A DNA stretch of 64,000 nt, taken from an uncultured Acetatifactor sp. Lineage in GTDB: Bacteria > Bacillota > Clostridia > Lachnospirales > Lachnospiraceae. The DNA lies in assembly GCA_910583845.1 (NCBI GenBank), contig CAJUAB010000012.1, positions 62,001 through 126,000 of the forward strand, written 5' to 3'. The notes under the pieces are model-generated. The model made no database searches. It was given only the letters and a program-made list of their open reading frames with translations, and had not been told where the DNA came from. Position 1 is the stretch's first letter. Every line of letters starts with the position of its first letter. A program made the translations under genes and the position numbers. Of this stretch, positions 1-7,358 are shown one piece after another.

Positions 1-1003
1 CCGCGTTACTTGCCAGACAATGCGCCTTTACCACTTCACAGTTTCCCTGAATCAAAACAGGCCTGCGCATGGCCATGGCTTCCAGTACCACGATGGACAG
101 GCTCTCAAACTGTGAGGGGAGAATCAAAAATCTGCATGCCGCCAGGGCATCGAATTTATCCTGTTCTTCCACGAATCCCAGGCTGCGGATACTGTCATCC
201 TGCGGCAGTTCGCACACCTGTTTTCCCAGATACAACAGTTGCAGGCCTCCCCCGTTCCTCCTCTCATACTCCTGAAAATAGAGGGCCAGTTCTCTGCATC
301 CCTTGTGTTCATCTACCCTTCCAATGTAGACCACAAAATCCTCCACACCGTATTTCCGGCGAAATCTTTCTGCCGAGATATCCTGCGGAAGATCAATTCC
401 CACTCCTCCCTGTCCGTTATTGTGCAGCTTGTTTTCCGTGTGGAATCTTCTCTCCACAAACTCTTTTTCCTGAACCGTATGGTAAAAGTATCCCGCGGGC
501 AGAGCAAACAACTTCCTGAATATATTCAGGTAAATCGGCAATTCATCATGCGCCGTGGGTATCATGATCGCCTTGTTGCTGACTTCCGGAAGACCGAAAT
601 AAGTGGTATAGTATAAATAAGTATTAAAAATAAAAACCTTATAATCCCCTCTGTGCGCTCTGATATACTGAATCAGGGAGGGACAGCAGGGGCCCTGTCG
701 TCGCATCCAGTCCTCCTCCTCTTCCAGAGTCGCATCCAGCTGTAAGATTTTCAGAGACAGAATGTCAAAGCTCTTACGATCCCTTGTACTCTCCACAGAA
801 AATCTTCTCACAGTGACACCGTTCAGCTCTTCCGTATCCGCCTCGTATTCGTCCCGCCAGGTGGTATAATCTATTGCCTTTGTGGTCAGCACATCCACAT
901 CATAGTATTTTGCCATATGTTCCGCGTACAGCCTGCATTGCAGTTCCGCTCCCCCGTTGACCTCCAGCCCGTATCTCTGAATAACAAAAGCAATTCTTTC
1001 CAT
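1..1003 (-). CDS. GT4-type glycosyltransferase, cut by the window edge
   Basis: This frame stays open from an ATG at 1003 to the first base of the window, so only the first 334 residues are visible and the C terminus is missing. The N terminus (MERIAFVIQRYGLEVNGGAE) has the Gly-Gly-Ala nucleotide-sugar loop of GT4/GT1 retaining glycosyltransferases. A GRVDEHKG segment begins the second Rossmann domain, and a PSQFESLSIVVLEAMA stretch is the usual EX7E donor-binding motif. I chose the ATG at 1003 because GAGGGA lies just upstream. An in-frame ATG at 1018 has no Shine-Dalgarno sequence. The gene starts 17 bp after the stop of another glycosyltransferase, so it is probably the distal part of the same operon. 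The sugar transferred cannot be told from sequence. Confidence 0.85.
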   Translation of the reverse strand, partial: MERIAFVIQRYGLEVNGGAELQCRLYAEHMAKYYDVDVLTTKAIDYTTWRDEYEADTEELNGVTVRRFSVESTRDRKSFDILSLKILQLDATLEEEEDWMRRQGPCCPSLIQYIRAHRGDYKVFIFNTYLYYTTYFGLPEVSNKAIMIPTAHDELPIYLNIFRKLFALPAGYFYHTVQEKEFVERRFHTENKLHNNGQGGVGIDLPQDISAERFRRKYGVEDFVVYIGRVDEHKGCRELALYFQEYERRNGGGLQLLYLGKQVCELPQDDSIRSLGFVEEQDKFDALAACRFLILPSQFESLSIVVLEAMAMRRPVLIQGNCEVVKAHCLASNA

Positions 1004-1019
1004 CTTTCCCTCTTCCATG

Positions 1020-2105
1020 TCATGCCATAAAGGCATTTAAATAATTCATAAACAACTGTTCCATGCGCTCCGTCGCAAAATCCTCCAGCCGTCTGCTGCC
1101 GCTCTCCGTTAAAGACTCACGGACCCGGGGATGTTCCAGAACATAATGGATCAGTCCGGCCGTCTCCAGAGGGTTTTTCTCCTCCAATAGAATACCGCCA
1201 TCCCCCAGTGTTCCCGTGACCCCTGTTCCGGCCCGCGCGATGACCGGGATCTGAAAGTACATGGCTTCCACCAACGGGATACAAAATCCTTCATGTTCAC
1301 TCATGCACAGAAAAAGATCCGCCAGATGATAATAGGCCAGTATTTCATCAAAAGGAATGTGACCGGTAAATACAACATGTTTCACACCCAATTGCTGCAC
1401 ATAGCCCTGTAGCCGTCTGAGATATTTCTCCATATTGTGATATGATCCCACAAGAAACAACCTGGATTTTGGATTATAATATTTCTGGTAATATGCAAAT
1501 ACCTCTATAATATCTTCCTGCTTCTTATTGGGAGCTATTCTGCCCGTAAAAATAATATTGGTATATCCGTCGTTCTCATATCCGGACATCACCTTTCCGC
1601 TGGGCGTTTTCTCATAATCCTCAAAGGGTATGATGATGGGCATCACATCTATTTTGCACGAATACCCGTTTTCCAACAGTTCCTCCCTGTTGTACGGAGA
1701 ATCCGCAAGGCAATATTCCGGTACCGTACAGAGTTTTGAGAGGCTCTTACGCCCTTCTCTGCACAGTGTAGCGGAGAAATCATGATAATCGGCAAAATAT
1801 TTGTCCGGTGTAATATTGTGGTAAATTATTATTTTTCTTCCCTTAAAGCTGGGCAGCAAGTCATTCAGCCTGCTTCCGGTAGAGAGATGATATAGAATGA
1901 TATCCCTCTCTTTAAGTCTTGGCAGGCGGGCAATATGCTGTACCGTCTCTTTCGGTATGCGCTTGTCTATATTCTCCGCGTAAATCTTTGTGCGGAAACC
2001 GTTCTTTCTAAGTATCCTGTCAATCGCCAATGTATCGTTGCTCACGCCGTCCCCATAAGACAGGGTGGGCAAAATCTGAATAATTCTGACTTTATTTTTT
2101 TTCAT
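1020..2105 (-). CDS. GT4-family glycosyltransferase
   Basis: A 361-residue cytoplasmic enzyme of the GT-B fold that probably adds one sugar to a lipid-linked glycan. The N-terminal region has the SYGDGVSNDT acceptor loop. The C-terminal Rossmann domain carries IIFTGRIAPNKKQEDI (about residues 185-200) and SEHEGFCIPLVEAMYFQIPV (about 270-290), which contains the EX7E motif. The start overlaps the end of the ABC ATPase gene by 14 bp, which indicates translational coupling in one operon with the exporter. The enzyme family is clear. The donor sugar and linkage are unknown. Confidence 0.88.
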   Translation of the reverse strand: MKKNKVRIIQILPTLSYGDGVSNDTLAIDRILRKNGFRTKIYAENIDKRIPKETVQHIARLPRLKERDIILYHLSTGSRLNDLLPSFKGRKIIIYHNITPDKYFADYHDFSATLCREGRKSLSKLCTVPEYCLADSPYNREELLENGYSCKIDVMPIIIPFEDYEKTPSGKVMSGYENDGYTNIIFTGRIAPNKKQEDIIEVFAYYQKYYNPKSRLFLVGSYHNMEKYLRRLQGYVQQLGVKHVVFTGHIPFDEILAYYHLADLFLCMSEHEGFCIPLVEAMYFQIPVIARAGTGVTGTLGDGGILLEEKNPLETAGLIHYVLEHPRVRESLTESGSRRLEDFATERMEQLFMNYLNAFMA

Positions 2106-3378
2106 AATTCAATATCCATTGATGATCCATTCTCATCACACCCAAGTCCCGTTTGTTGTTTGTAATCTCTATGGTCGCCACTTCCCGGAAATAATCCACA
2201 GGCATCCCGTGCCCCTCTTCTATGGTCATATCCAATGTGTACACGCCCGCCAGCAGCAGCACCCTTGGCAATATCACTTCCATCTCCCCATCCTCCGACA
2301 GGTTAAAAGAGGGGAGAGCGTCAATCTCCGTGTTTGTTCCGTAGCATCGCAGTCCCTGGGCATTAAAAAAACCCAGTCCGAACACCGCGTCTTTCACCAG
2401 TGATTTGACCTGATATTTCAAATGGATTCTGATCGTTTCTTCCACCCGGAATATGGTCCTCTCCTGGTTATCCTGATCCAGAATCCGCACCTCCACGATG
2501 CGGGCGCGTCCATTGCCCCACCGCTTCCCTTCCTCCATACCATACGCGGACGCGGGGATCGTCTCCTTCTCTTCTTCCGCTTCCTTTATACCCTCTTTTT
2601 CCGCCTTCCGCCTGGCTTCCTTCTCCGCGTTCTCTCTTCGCTTCATCTCCATATAATCCAGATAGGCGGGATGCACGTCCCTGGAGGCTCCCTCCATTCT
2701 GACCAGGCCCTCATGAATCCAGATGGTTCTGTCACAGATCTGTTCGATCTGCTCAAGCGAATGAGATACAATGACAATGGTTGTACCCTTTCCCTTGATT
2801 TCCTGTAGCTTGTTAAAACATTTGATCTGAAAGTTCGCGTCTCCCACCGCCAGAATCTCGTCAATCAGCAGAACATTCGCATCCACATTGATGGCGACGG
2901 AAAAAGCCAGCCTCATATACATACCCGACGAATATGTACGCACCGGATTGTCAATAAAGTCTTCCAACTCGGAAAAGGCAATAATATCATCCAGCCGCCT
3001 GTCTATCTCTTCCCGTTTAAGGCCAAAGATGGCCGCGTTGATATAAATATTTTCTTTTCCGCTCAGATCAGGGTGGAATCCGGCTCCCAGTTCTATCAAG
3101 CTGGATACCCGGCCTGCGATCTCTATGCTGCCGGTGTCCGGGTACAGTATCCTGGTCAACAATTTGAGTGTTGTACTTTTTCCGCAGCCGTTATGTCCGA
3201 TCAACCCCACCGCCTCGCCCTTTTTCACGTCAAAGCTGACACCTCTCAGCACCTGGCGTTGTTCATATTGTCTGCGTCTGCGGAACAGCGCGCGTTCCTT
3301 GATGGTCCTGCCCTTGTCAATAAAGATTTTGAATTGTTTGGTGACATCCCTCACTTCGATGGAATTTTCACTGTTCAT
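2092..3378 (-). CDS. wzt: Polysaccharide ABC exporter, ATP-binding subunit (Wzt/TagH type)
   Basis: The ATPase of a glycan exporter, acting at the cytoplasmic membrane with the permease encoded just upstream. Residues 1-240 form the nucleotide-binding domain, with Walker A GHNGCGKST, signature YSSGMYMRL and Walker B VLLIDEILAVGD. A charged Lys/Glu-rich linker (about 245-285) leads to a C-terminal beta-sandwich (about 290-425) like the Wzt glycan-recognition domain. In known Wzt proteins that domain reads the non-reducing end of the exported glycan. The start is the ATG at 3378, which overlaps the permease TGA as TGATG and is preceded by GGAGG. A GTG one codon upstream is less likely. The C-terminal domain suggests substrate-specific export coupled to chain termination, which is inference. 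Confidence 0.93.
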   Translation of the reverse strand: MNSENSIEVRDVTKQFKIFIDKGRTIKERALFRRRRQYEQRQVLRGVSFDVKKGEAVGLIGHNGCGKSTTLKLLTRILYPDTGSIEIAGRVSSLIELGAGFHPDLSGKENIYINAAIFGLKREEIDRRLDDIIAFSELEDFIDNPVRTYSSGMYMRLAFSVAINVDANVLLIDEILAVGDANFQIKCFNKLQEIKGKGTTIVIVSHSLEQIEQICDRTIWIHEGLVRMEGASRDVHPAYLDYMEMKRRENAEKEARRKAEKEGIKEAEEEKETIPASAYGMEEGKRWGNGRARIVEVRILDQDNQERTIFRVEETIRIHLKYQVKSLVKDAVFGLGFFNAQGLRCYGTNTEIDALPSFNLSEDGEMEVILPRVLLLAGVYTLDMTIEEGHGMPVDYFREVATIEITNNKRDLGVMRMDHQWILNYEKK

Positions 3379-4154
3379 CACATTTCCTCCGAGAAATGAC
3401 GCTTTAATCTTTGAAATACGATAAATCCGATTACCAGCACAATCGCTCCCAATGCCGTGGCCTGGATCAATGTGCCAAGCTGAGGCGGCTGTTTATAGTA
3501 AAAAATATCTCTGTAGGCCATCAGGATCGGTGTCATGGGATTCAACTGATAAATCACTCTATATTTTTCCGGGATCAAATCAATTCCATACATTACCGGA
3601 CTCAAAAACTGCCAGGCCATCATGACAATTCCCATAATGTATTCCACATCCCGCAGAAATACCGTGATAGCGGAGACAAAAAATGCGATTCCCAGCGCCA
3701 GCAGATATTCGACCAGCATAATGACAGGCAGATAGAGAAGCGCCGCCAGATTCATCCCATGTCGGGTGACAAGAATCACCGCAAATATAACCACAAAGGA
3801 AAGAAGCATATTGACCAGCTGGCATGTTACATGCGCGATCGGAAGGACTTCCCTGGGAAAATATATCTTATTGACCAGGTCCTTCTGGGACCAGACGCAG
3901 GAGGCACCGCCTGTCACGGAAGTCATAAAAAAGAGCCAGGGCACCAGCGCTACGAACAAAAAAAGGTAGTACCTCTCATAGCTGGCCCGCATGACAATCT
4001 TGAACACAAAAGAATATACGAGCAGCTGGAGCAGCGGATTCAGGAAGGACCACAGAAATCCCAGGGCGGACCCTTTGTAACGGCTCTTTATATCTCTTTT
4101 GATCAGGCTGCCGATCATTTCCCTGTATTCATATATTTCCCGGAATATAGTCAT
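3378..4154 (-). CDS. wzm: Polysaccharide ABC exporter, permease subunit (Wzm/TagG type)
   Basis: An ABC-2 permease of 258 residues with about six membrane helices. The N terminus has the family pattern KRDIKSRYKGSALGFLWSFL, where an amphipathic helix precedes the first transmembrane segment. Internal features include PWLFF and the re-entrant region near LSPVMYGIDL. With the adjacent ATPase it forms the transporter that moves an undecaprenyl-linked glycan across the membrane. The open frame extends to 4199, but the ATG at 4154 has GGAGG seven bases upstream and matches the usual start of the family, so I use it. The start lies 90 bp after the stop of a secreted DUF4214 protein. Confidence 0.92.
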   Translation of the reverse strand: MTIFREIYEYREMIGSLIKRDIKSRYKGSALGFLWSFLNPLLQLLVYSFVFKIVMRASYERYYLFLFVALVPWLFFMTSVTGGASCVWSQKDLVNKIYFPREVLPIAHVTCQLVNMLLSFVVIFAVILVTRHGMNLAALLYLPVIMLVEYLLALGIAFFVSAITVFLRDVEYIMGIVMMAWQFLSPVMYGIDLIPEKYRVIYQLNPMTPILMAYRDIFYYKQPPQLGTLIQATALGAIVLVIGFIVFQRLKRHFSEEM

Positions 4155-4244
4155 AAGGTTCCTCCATATAGCATAGGACTCCCTCCTGTCCGTTTCCATG
4201 TCAGTCCGCAGGCAGGGGGGAGTTATTTCCTATTCCTATGTATA

Positions 4245-5498
4245 CTATTTGATATTATAAGAGGCTACAATCTCTGCAAACTCTTTGCTGTCGGCAAAGC
4301 CGCTGTAAATACTTTCTCTTGTCTTGGTCTTTTTGTCAAGCTGGCCGACCCAGTCCGCTAACCCGGGGCCATCCGGCTCTCTTCCCAGAATGGTCTGGTA
4401 AAGCATTGTCACAAATGCCGTATTGTCCAGGTTTCTTCCGTTCATCTCCGGTGAGAACACAAAGCCAAACGCCACTTCTTTAGGAGTCTTCTGCTTCTTC
4501 AGCAGACGCTCCGTCCATTCGTTCAATCCCTTGGCATCCGGTTCCCGCAGCAGAGCCAGGTAGTACAGGCGACTGACAAACCCTGTGACGCCCTCGTTCT
4601 GATCCCTGTATTCCTTCAGTTCAACGGTTCCCTTATTGACCTCATAAGTCGCACACAGATTCGCAAACTCTCCTGAGTCCACAAATCCCTTCAACACCTT
4701 TTTCCTGGAAAATCCTGTCTTTAAGAAATTGAGCCACTGCTCCCTTCCGGGGGCATCGGACTCCCGATTGAACACAGCCCGGTAAAGCAGTTCCACGTAC
4801 TCCTCGTCCGTCTTTTTCTTATTGACAAACTCCTCACTCTCAAAAATGTTCTCCACCACCTGGGCACCGGTCATTTTGCCATAATACAGCTTCTCACTCC
4901 AGTCCTTCAATCCCACAGGATCAACCCCTCTCTCCAGAGCGGTCAGATACAGCCTTTTGACAAATTCTCTGTCCAGCACCAGATGGTAATCCTCAATCGT
5001 AAAGGTGGCCCTGTCGCTCTGATTGATCATCTGGGTTCCGTTTTCCGAATAGTAATAGCTTGTACATACTATGGTGTATGTTCCCGGAGTAAATACACTG
5101 GTATCTTTTGTATCTACCTCGAATATATCATTATAAGAAGCTACCGTCTGTTTAAAATCCTTCACGCCCTTGGCCACCAGTGTATAGCCTCCGGCTACGG
5201 CTGTATCGCCCCTGTAGATTTCAATCCGGTAGTCATCCATGCTTGTTCCGAAAGTCCTGCAGTTGACTTTCAGCTGAATGATTGTATTGTTGGAAAAGAC
5301 AGCCGTTCCGATCCCAAGGCTGGGATCTACCATAACCGTGCCGTGCTGCCCGGCTTCCACTATGCCTTCTTCCTCCACTATGATCTCTTCCGACACAAAG
5401 ACAATTTCCTGTTCCTCCGCAAATACGCTCATTGTCATCATGACGCACATTATCAGGCTGGCCGCCAGCGCAGCCCAGCCTCTGACTCTCTTCATCAT
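4245..5498 (-). CDS. Secreted protein with four DUF4214 repeats
   Basis: A 417-residue exported protein. The ATG at 5498 (or the next codon at 5495) gives a classical signal peptide, with KRVRG followed by a hydrophobic stretch ending MSVFAEE. A longer frame to 5630 lacks this logic. Residues about 30-180 are a domain I do not recognise. Residues about 190-417 are four DUF4214 units, each with the pattern F(V)xxLYxxALxRxPDxxGLxxW followed by a GFxxSxEF helix. DUF4214 is common in clostridial surface proteins and resembles phycobilisome-linker repeats, but its ligand is not established. The gene has its own strong promoter (5587-5616), lies directly upstream of the ABC exporter, and may share a transcript with it. 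Confidence 0.88.
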   Translation of the reverse strand: MMKRVRGWAALAASLIMCVMMTMSVFAEEQEIVFVSEEIIVEEEGIVEAGQHGTVMVDPSLGIGTAVFSNNTIIQLKVNCRTFGTSMDDYRIEIYRGDTAVAGGYTLVAKGVKDFKQTVASYNDIFEVDTKDTSVFTPGTYTIVCTSYYYSENGTQMINQSDRATFTIEDYHLVLDREFVKRLYLTALERGVDPVGLKDWSEKLYYGKMTGAQVVENIFESEEFVNKKKTDEEYVELLYRAVFNRESDAPGREQWLNFLKTGFSRKKVLKGFVDSGEFANLCATYEVNKGTVELKEYRDQNEGVTGFVSRLYYLALLREPDAKGLNEWTERLLKKQKTPKEVAFGFVFSPEMNGRNLDNTAFVTMLYQTILGREPDGPGLADWVGQLDKKTKTRESIYSGFADSKEFAEIVASYNIK

Positions 5499-5586
5499 AA
5501 TCCCATTCCTCTCTCCCTCCCGGGTTTTTTCCACAACCGTACCATACATATCATCTTCCAAGTGCGCTTCTCTTCCGATCAAGCCT

Positions 5587-5616
5587 ATTATAGCACCACA
5601 TATAATCGCCTGGCAA
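5587..5616 (-). promoter_or_regulatory. Sigma-A-type promoter for the DUF4214 / ABC exporter operon
   Basis: On the minus strand TTGCCA (5616-5611) and a perfect TATAAT (5592-5587) are separated by 18 bp. The predicted transcript starts near 5580, about 80 nt before the signal-peptide ATG at 5498. Because the next three genes follow closely, it may drive the exporter as well. Confidence 0.75.
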
Positions 5617-5645
5617 CTGTTTCCCCACAATAAACATTTAAGGAT

Positions 5646-6842
5646 TTATAAATTCTCTCCAGCGGCCTCCTCAAAAAAGGTTCTATACTTTTCCACAATC
5701 GCAGGCCAGGAGAAATGTTCCAGCACATACTGCCTTCCACATTCTCCCATCCGCTCCGCCATATCCGGATGCGCCCACAGATAGTTGACCGCGCCCTCAA
5801 ACTCAAAGTAGCTGTCATAGTACAGGCCTCCGCCCGTTCTCAGCGCAAAATCCCTGGTCACCGCACAGCCGCCGCTCACCAGTACAGGCCTTCCCGCAAG
5901 CCAGCTCTCCATGACTACCAGCGAAAAACTCTCATTATTGGACGGGTTGCAGAGCATCCTGGCTCCGGCGTAGGCATCATATTTGTCCTGTATGGGTACA
6001 AAGCCCAGATCATGCACATGTTCCTTTATATTCCCGGGAATATGGATGCTGCCGCCGCCGATCAGCACCAGCTCCAGCTGCTCTCCGCCCCGCCGCAGGT
6101 ACTCTCTGTAGTACGAGATCAGCTGATCCACATTTTTACCGCTGTCTTTTCGTCCGGCATAGAGAATATAGGGCTTTTCCATATGATATTTTTTTCTGAA
6201 ACGTTCTGCGTCCCCTTCCCAGTCGGTATCGATTCCCTCTCCCAGCACGGCATGCTTTACGCCGCCAAGATCATAGACCCTCTCGGCCAGCGCCTCCTCC
6301 GGATACGCGTGAAAGATCATGCCCCTGAGTTTTGAAAAGACATCGGCAAACACTTTCATATAGATATAGCTTTCATCGTGCAGGCAGGGAATCAGCACAG
6401 ACTTCTCCGGACATTGCATAATGCCGTGATAGGTGGTTCCAAACATGTAGGGAATAAACACATACAGGCCATACTCCTGCTGATGCCGGGCCAGATAGCG
6501 GCACAGTTCCCTGCTGTTGATCATCTCCCTCACGTATGTCTGCTCTTCCTCTGCCGTGAGGGGAAGCTGTCCCCCCATCAGTCTGGCGTTTACCTGCGCA
6601 AAATCCCCGGCGTTTCTGCTGTCCGCCCGGAATCTCCTTATCGTGATTCCATGCTCAACCACCGTACCGGGTCTGTGGAAATTGTGACTCCAGTCCGAAA
6701 GAAATTCCTTTACACAGGTGGTCAATATCTCCAGCCTGACCCCCGCGTCATGCAGATGCGTCACCAGGCCCCGCAGCTCCGCCTCTGCGCCTCCGGGTAT
6801 ATCCCACCCAAACCAGGGAATAACGAAACCAATTTTATCCAT
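5646..6842 (-). CDS. GT4-family glycosyltransferase
   Basis: A 398-residue GT-B glycosyltransferase. It begins IGFVIPWFGWDIPGGAEAEL, the acceptor and donor loop seen in many capsule GT4 enzymes. The C-terminal domain has YILYAGRKDSGKNVDQLI (about 225-242) and a CNPSNNESFSLVVMESWLAGRPVL segment (about 300-322) with the EX7E glutamates. It ends just upstream of the promoter at 5587-5616 and starts 7 bp after the preceding small gene, so it belongs to the upstream transcript. It is related to the partial enzyme at 1-1003. Its substrate is unknown. Confidence 0.88.
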   Translation of the reverse strand: MDKIGFVIPWFGWDIPGGAEAELRGLVTHLHDAGVRLEILTTCVKEFLSDWSHNFHRPGTVVEHGITIRRFRADSRNAGDFAQVNARLMGGQLPLTAEEEQTYVREMINSRELCRYLARHQQEYGLYVFIPYMFGTTYHGIMQCPEKSVLIPCLHDESYIYMKVFADVFSKLRGMIFHAYPEEALAERVYDLGGVKHAVLGEGIDTDWEGDAERFRKKYHMEKPYILYAGRKDSGKNVDQLISYYREYLRRGGEQLELVLIGGGSIHIPGNIKEHVHDLGFVPIQDKYDAYAGARMLCNPSNNESFSLVVMESWLAGRPVLVSGGCAVTRDFALRTGGGLYYDSYFEFEGAVNYLWAHPDMAERMGECGRQYVLEHFSWPAIVEKYRTFFEEAAGENL

Positions 6843-6849
6843 GCCCTCT

Positions 6850-7290
6850 CTATTCCTGCCCTTTTTTCAGCCGCTCCACTTCCTGAAGCAATCTGTCGAT
6901 CTGCTCCTGCTGTCTGTCCAGCCGCTCCTTTAACGCCTCGTTTTCATTCATATAATTCATGCTCTGTTTCAAAAATCTGGTCACAGTGGCGTTATGCTTG
7001 TTCTGAAACTGAAAAGCGGGAAAAATGACAAACAGAAAAAACCTTCTGACTACCCTCTGCACAAATGTCTTGACCGGATTCCCCGACAGCGGAAAAAAAA
7101 CAGGATTATCGCTGTGGAAACTGAGATAGTCCAGCTGCCTTTCGGCGTCCTCCCGGCTGTATCTCAAGCCGGACGGCTCTTCCGCGTTCAGGGCGATGTC
7201 TTTAAAGTGCAGGTCCTCCTCCTTATATCCCTTCTCCTCAATCTCCCGCCTGATCTCTTCCATGATTTTTTCTACATCCACTGCCTGCAT
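6850..7290 (-). CDS. Small glycosyltransferase-associated protein with C-terminal coiled coil
   Basis: A 146-residue protein of unknown function. The ATG at 7290 is preceded by GAGAGG; a longer frame to 7326 has no better start. It begins MQAVDVEKIMEEIRREIEEK, a sequence type that also precedes methyltransferases and glycosyltransferases in other glycan clusters (from memory of the family, not searched). A basic amphipathic or membrane-associating stretch follows (about 80-103, NPVKTFVQRVVRRFFLFVIF). The last 40 residues form heptads (ENEALKERLDRQQEQIDRLL) typical of a coiled coil. There is no signal peptide, so it is cytoplasmic or peripheral to the inner membrane face. It lies between a DUF4214 surface protein and a GT4 enzyme, which suggests a scaffold for glycosyltransferases. 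Confidence 0.7.
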   Translation of the reverse strand: MQAVDVEKIMEEIRREIEEKGYKEEDLHFKDIALNAEEPSGLRYSREDAERQLDYLSFHSDNPVFFPLSGNPVKTFVQRVVRRFFLFVIFPAFQFQNKHNATVTRFLKQSMNYMNENEALKERLDRQQEQIDRLLQEVERLKKGQE

Positions 7291-7358
7291 AATACCTCTC
7301 TTCCATAAAGTATAGGTATCTTTCATACAAAAGATACCTATACCCCATTCACTGCTCC

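Noticed and set aside
3411..4361. A 316-codon plus-strand frame opposite the permease gene
   Set aside because: It is an antisense shadow rich in Gln, His and Lys, with no start signal.
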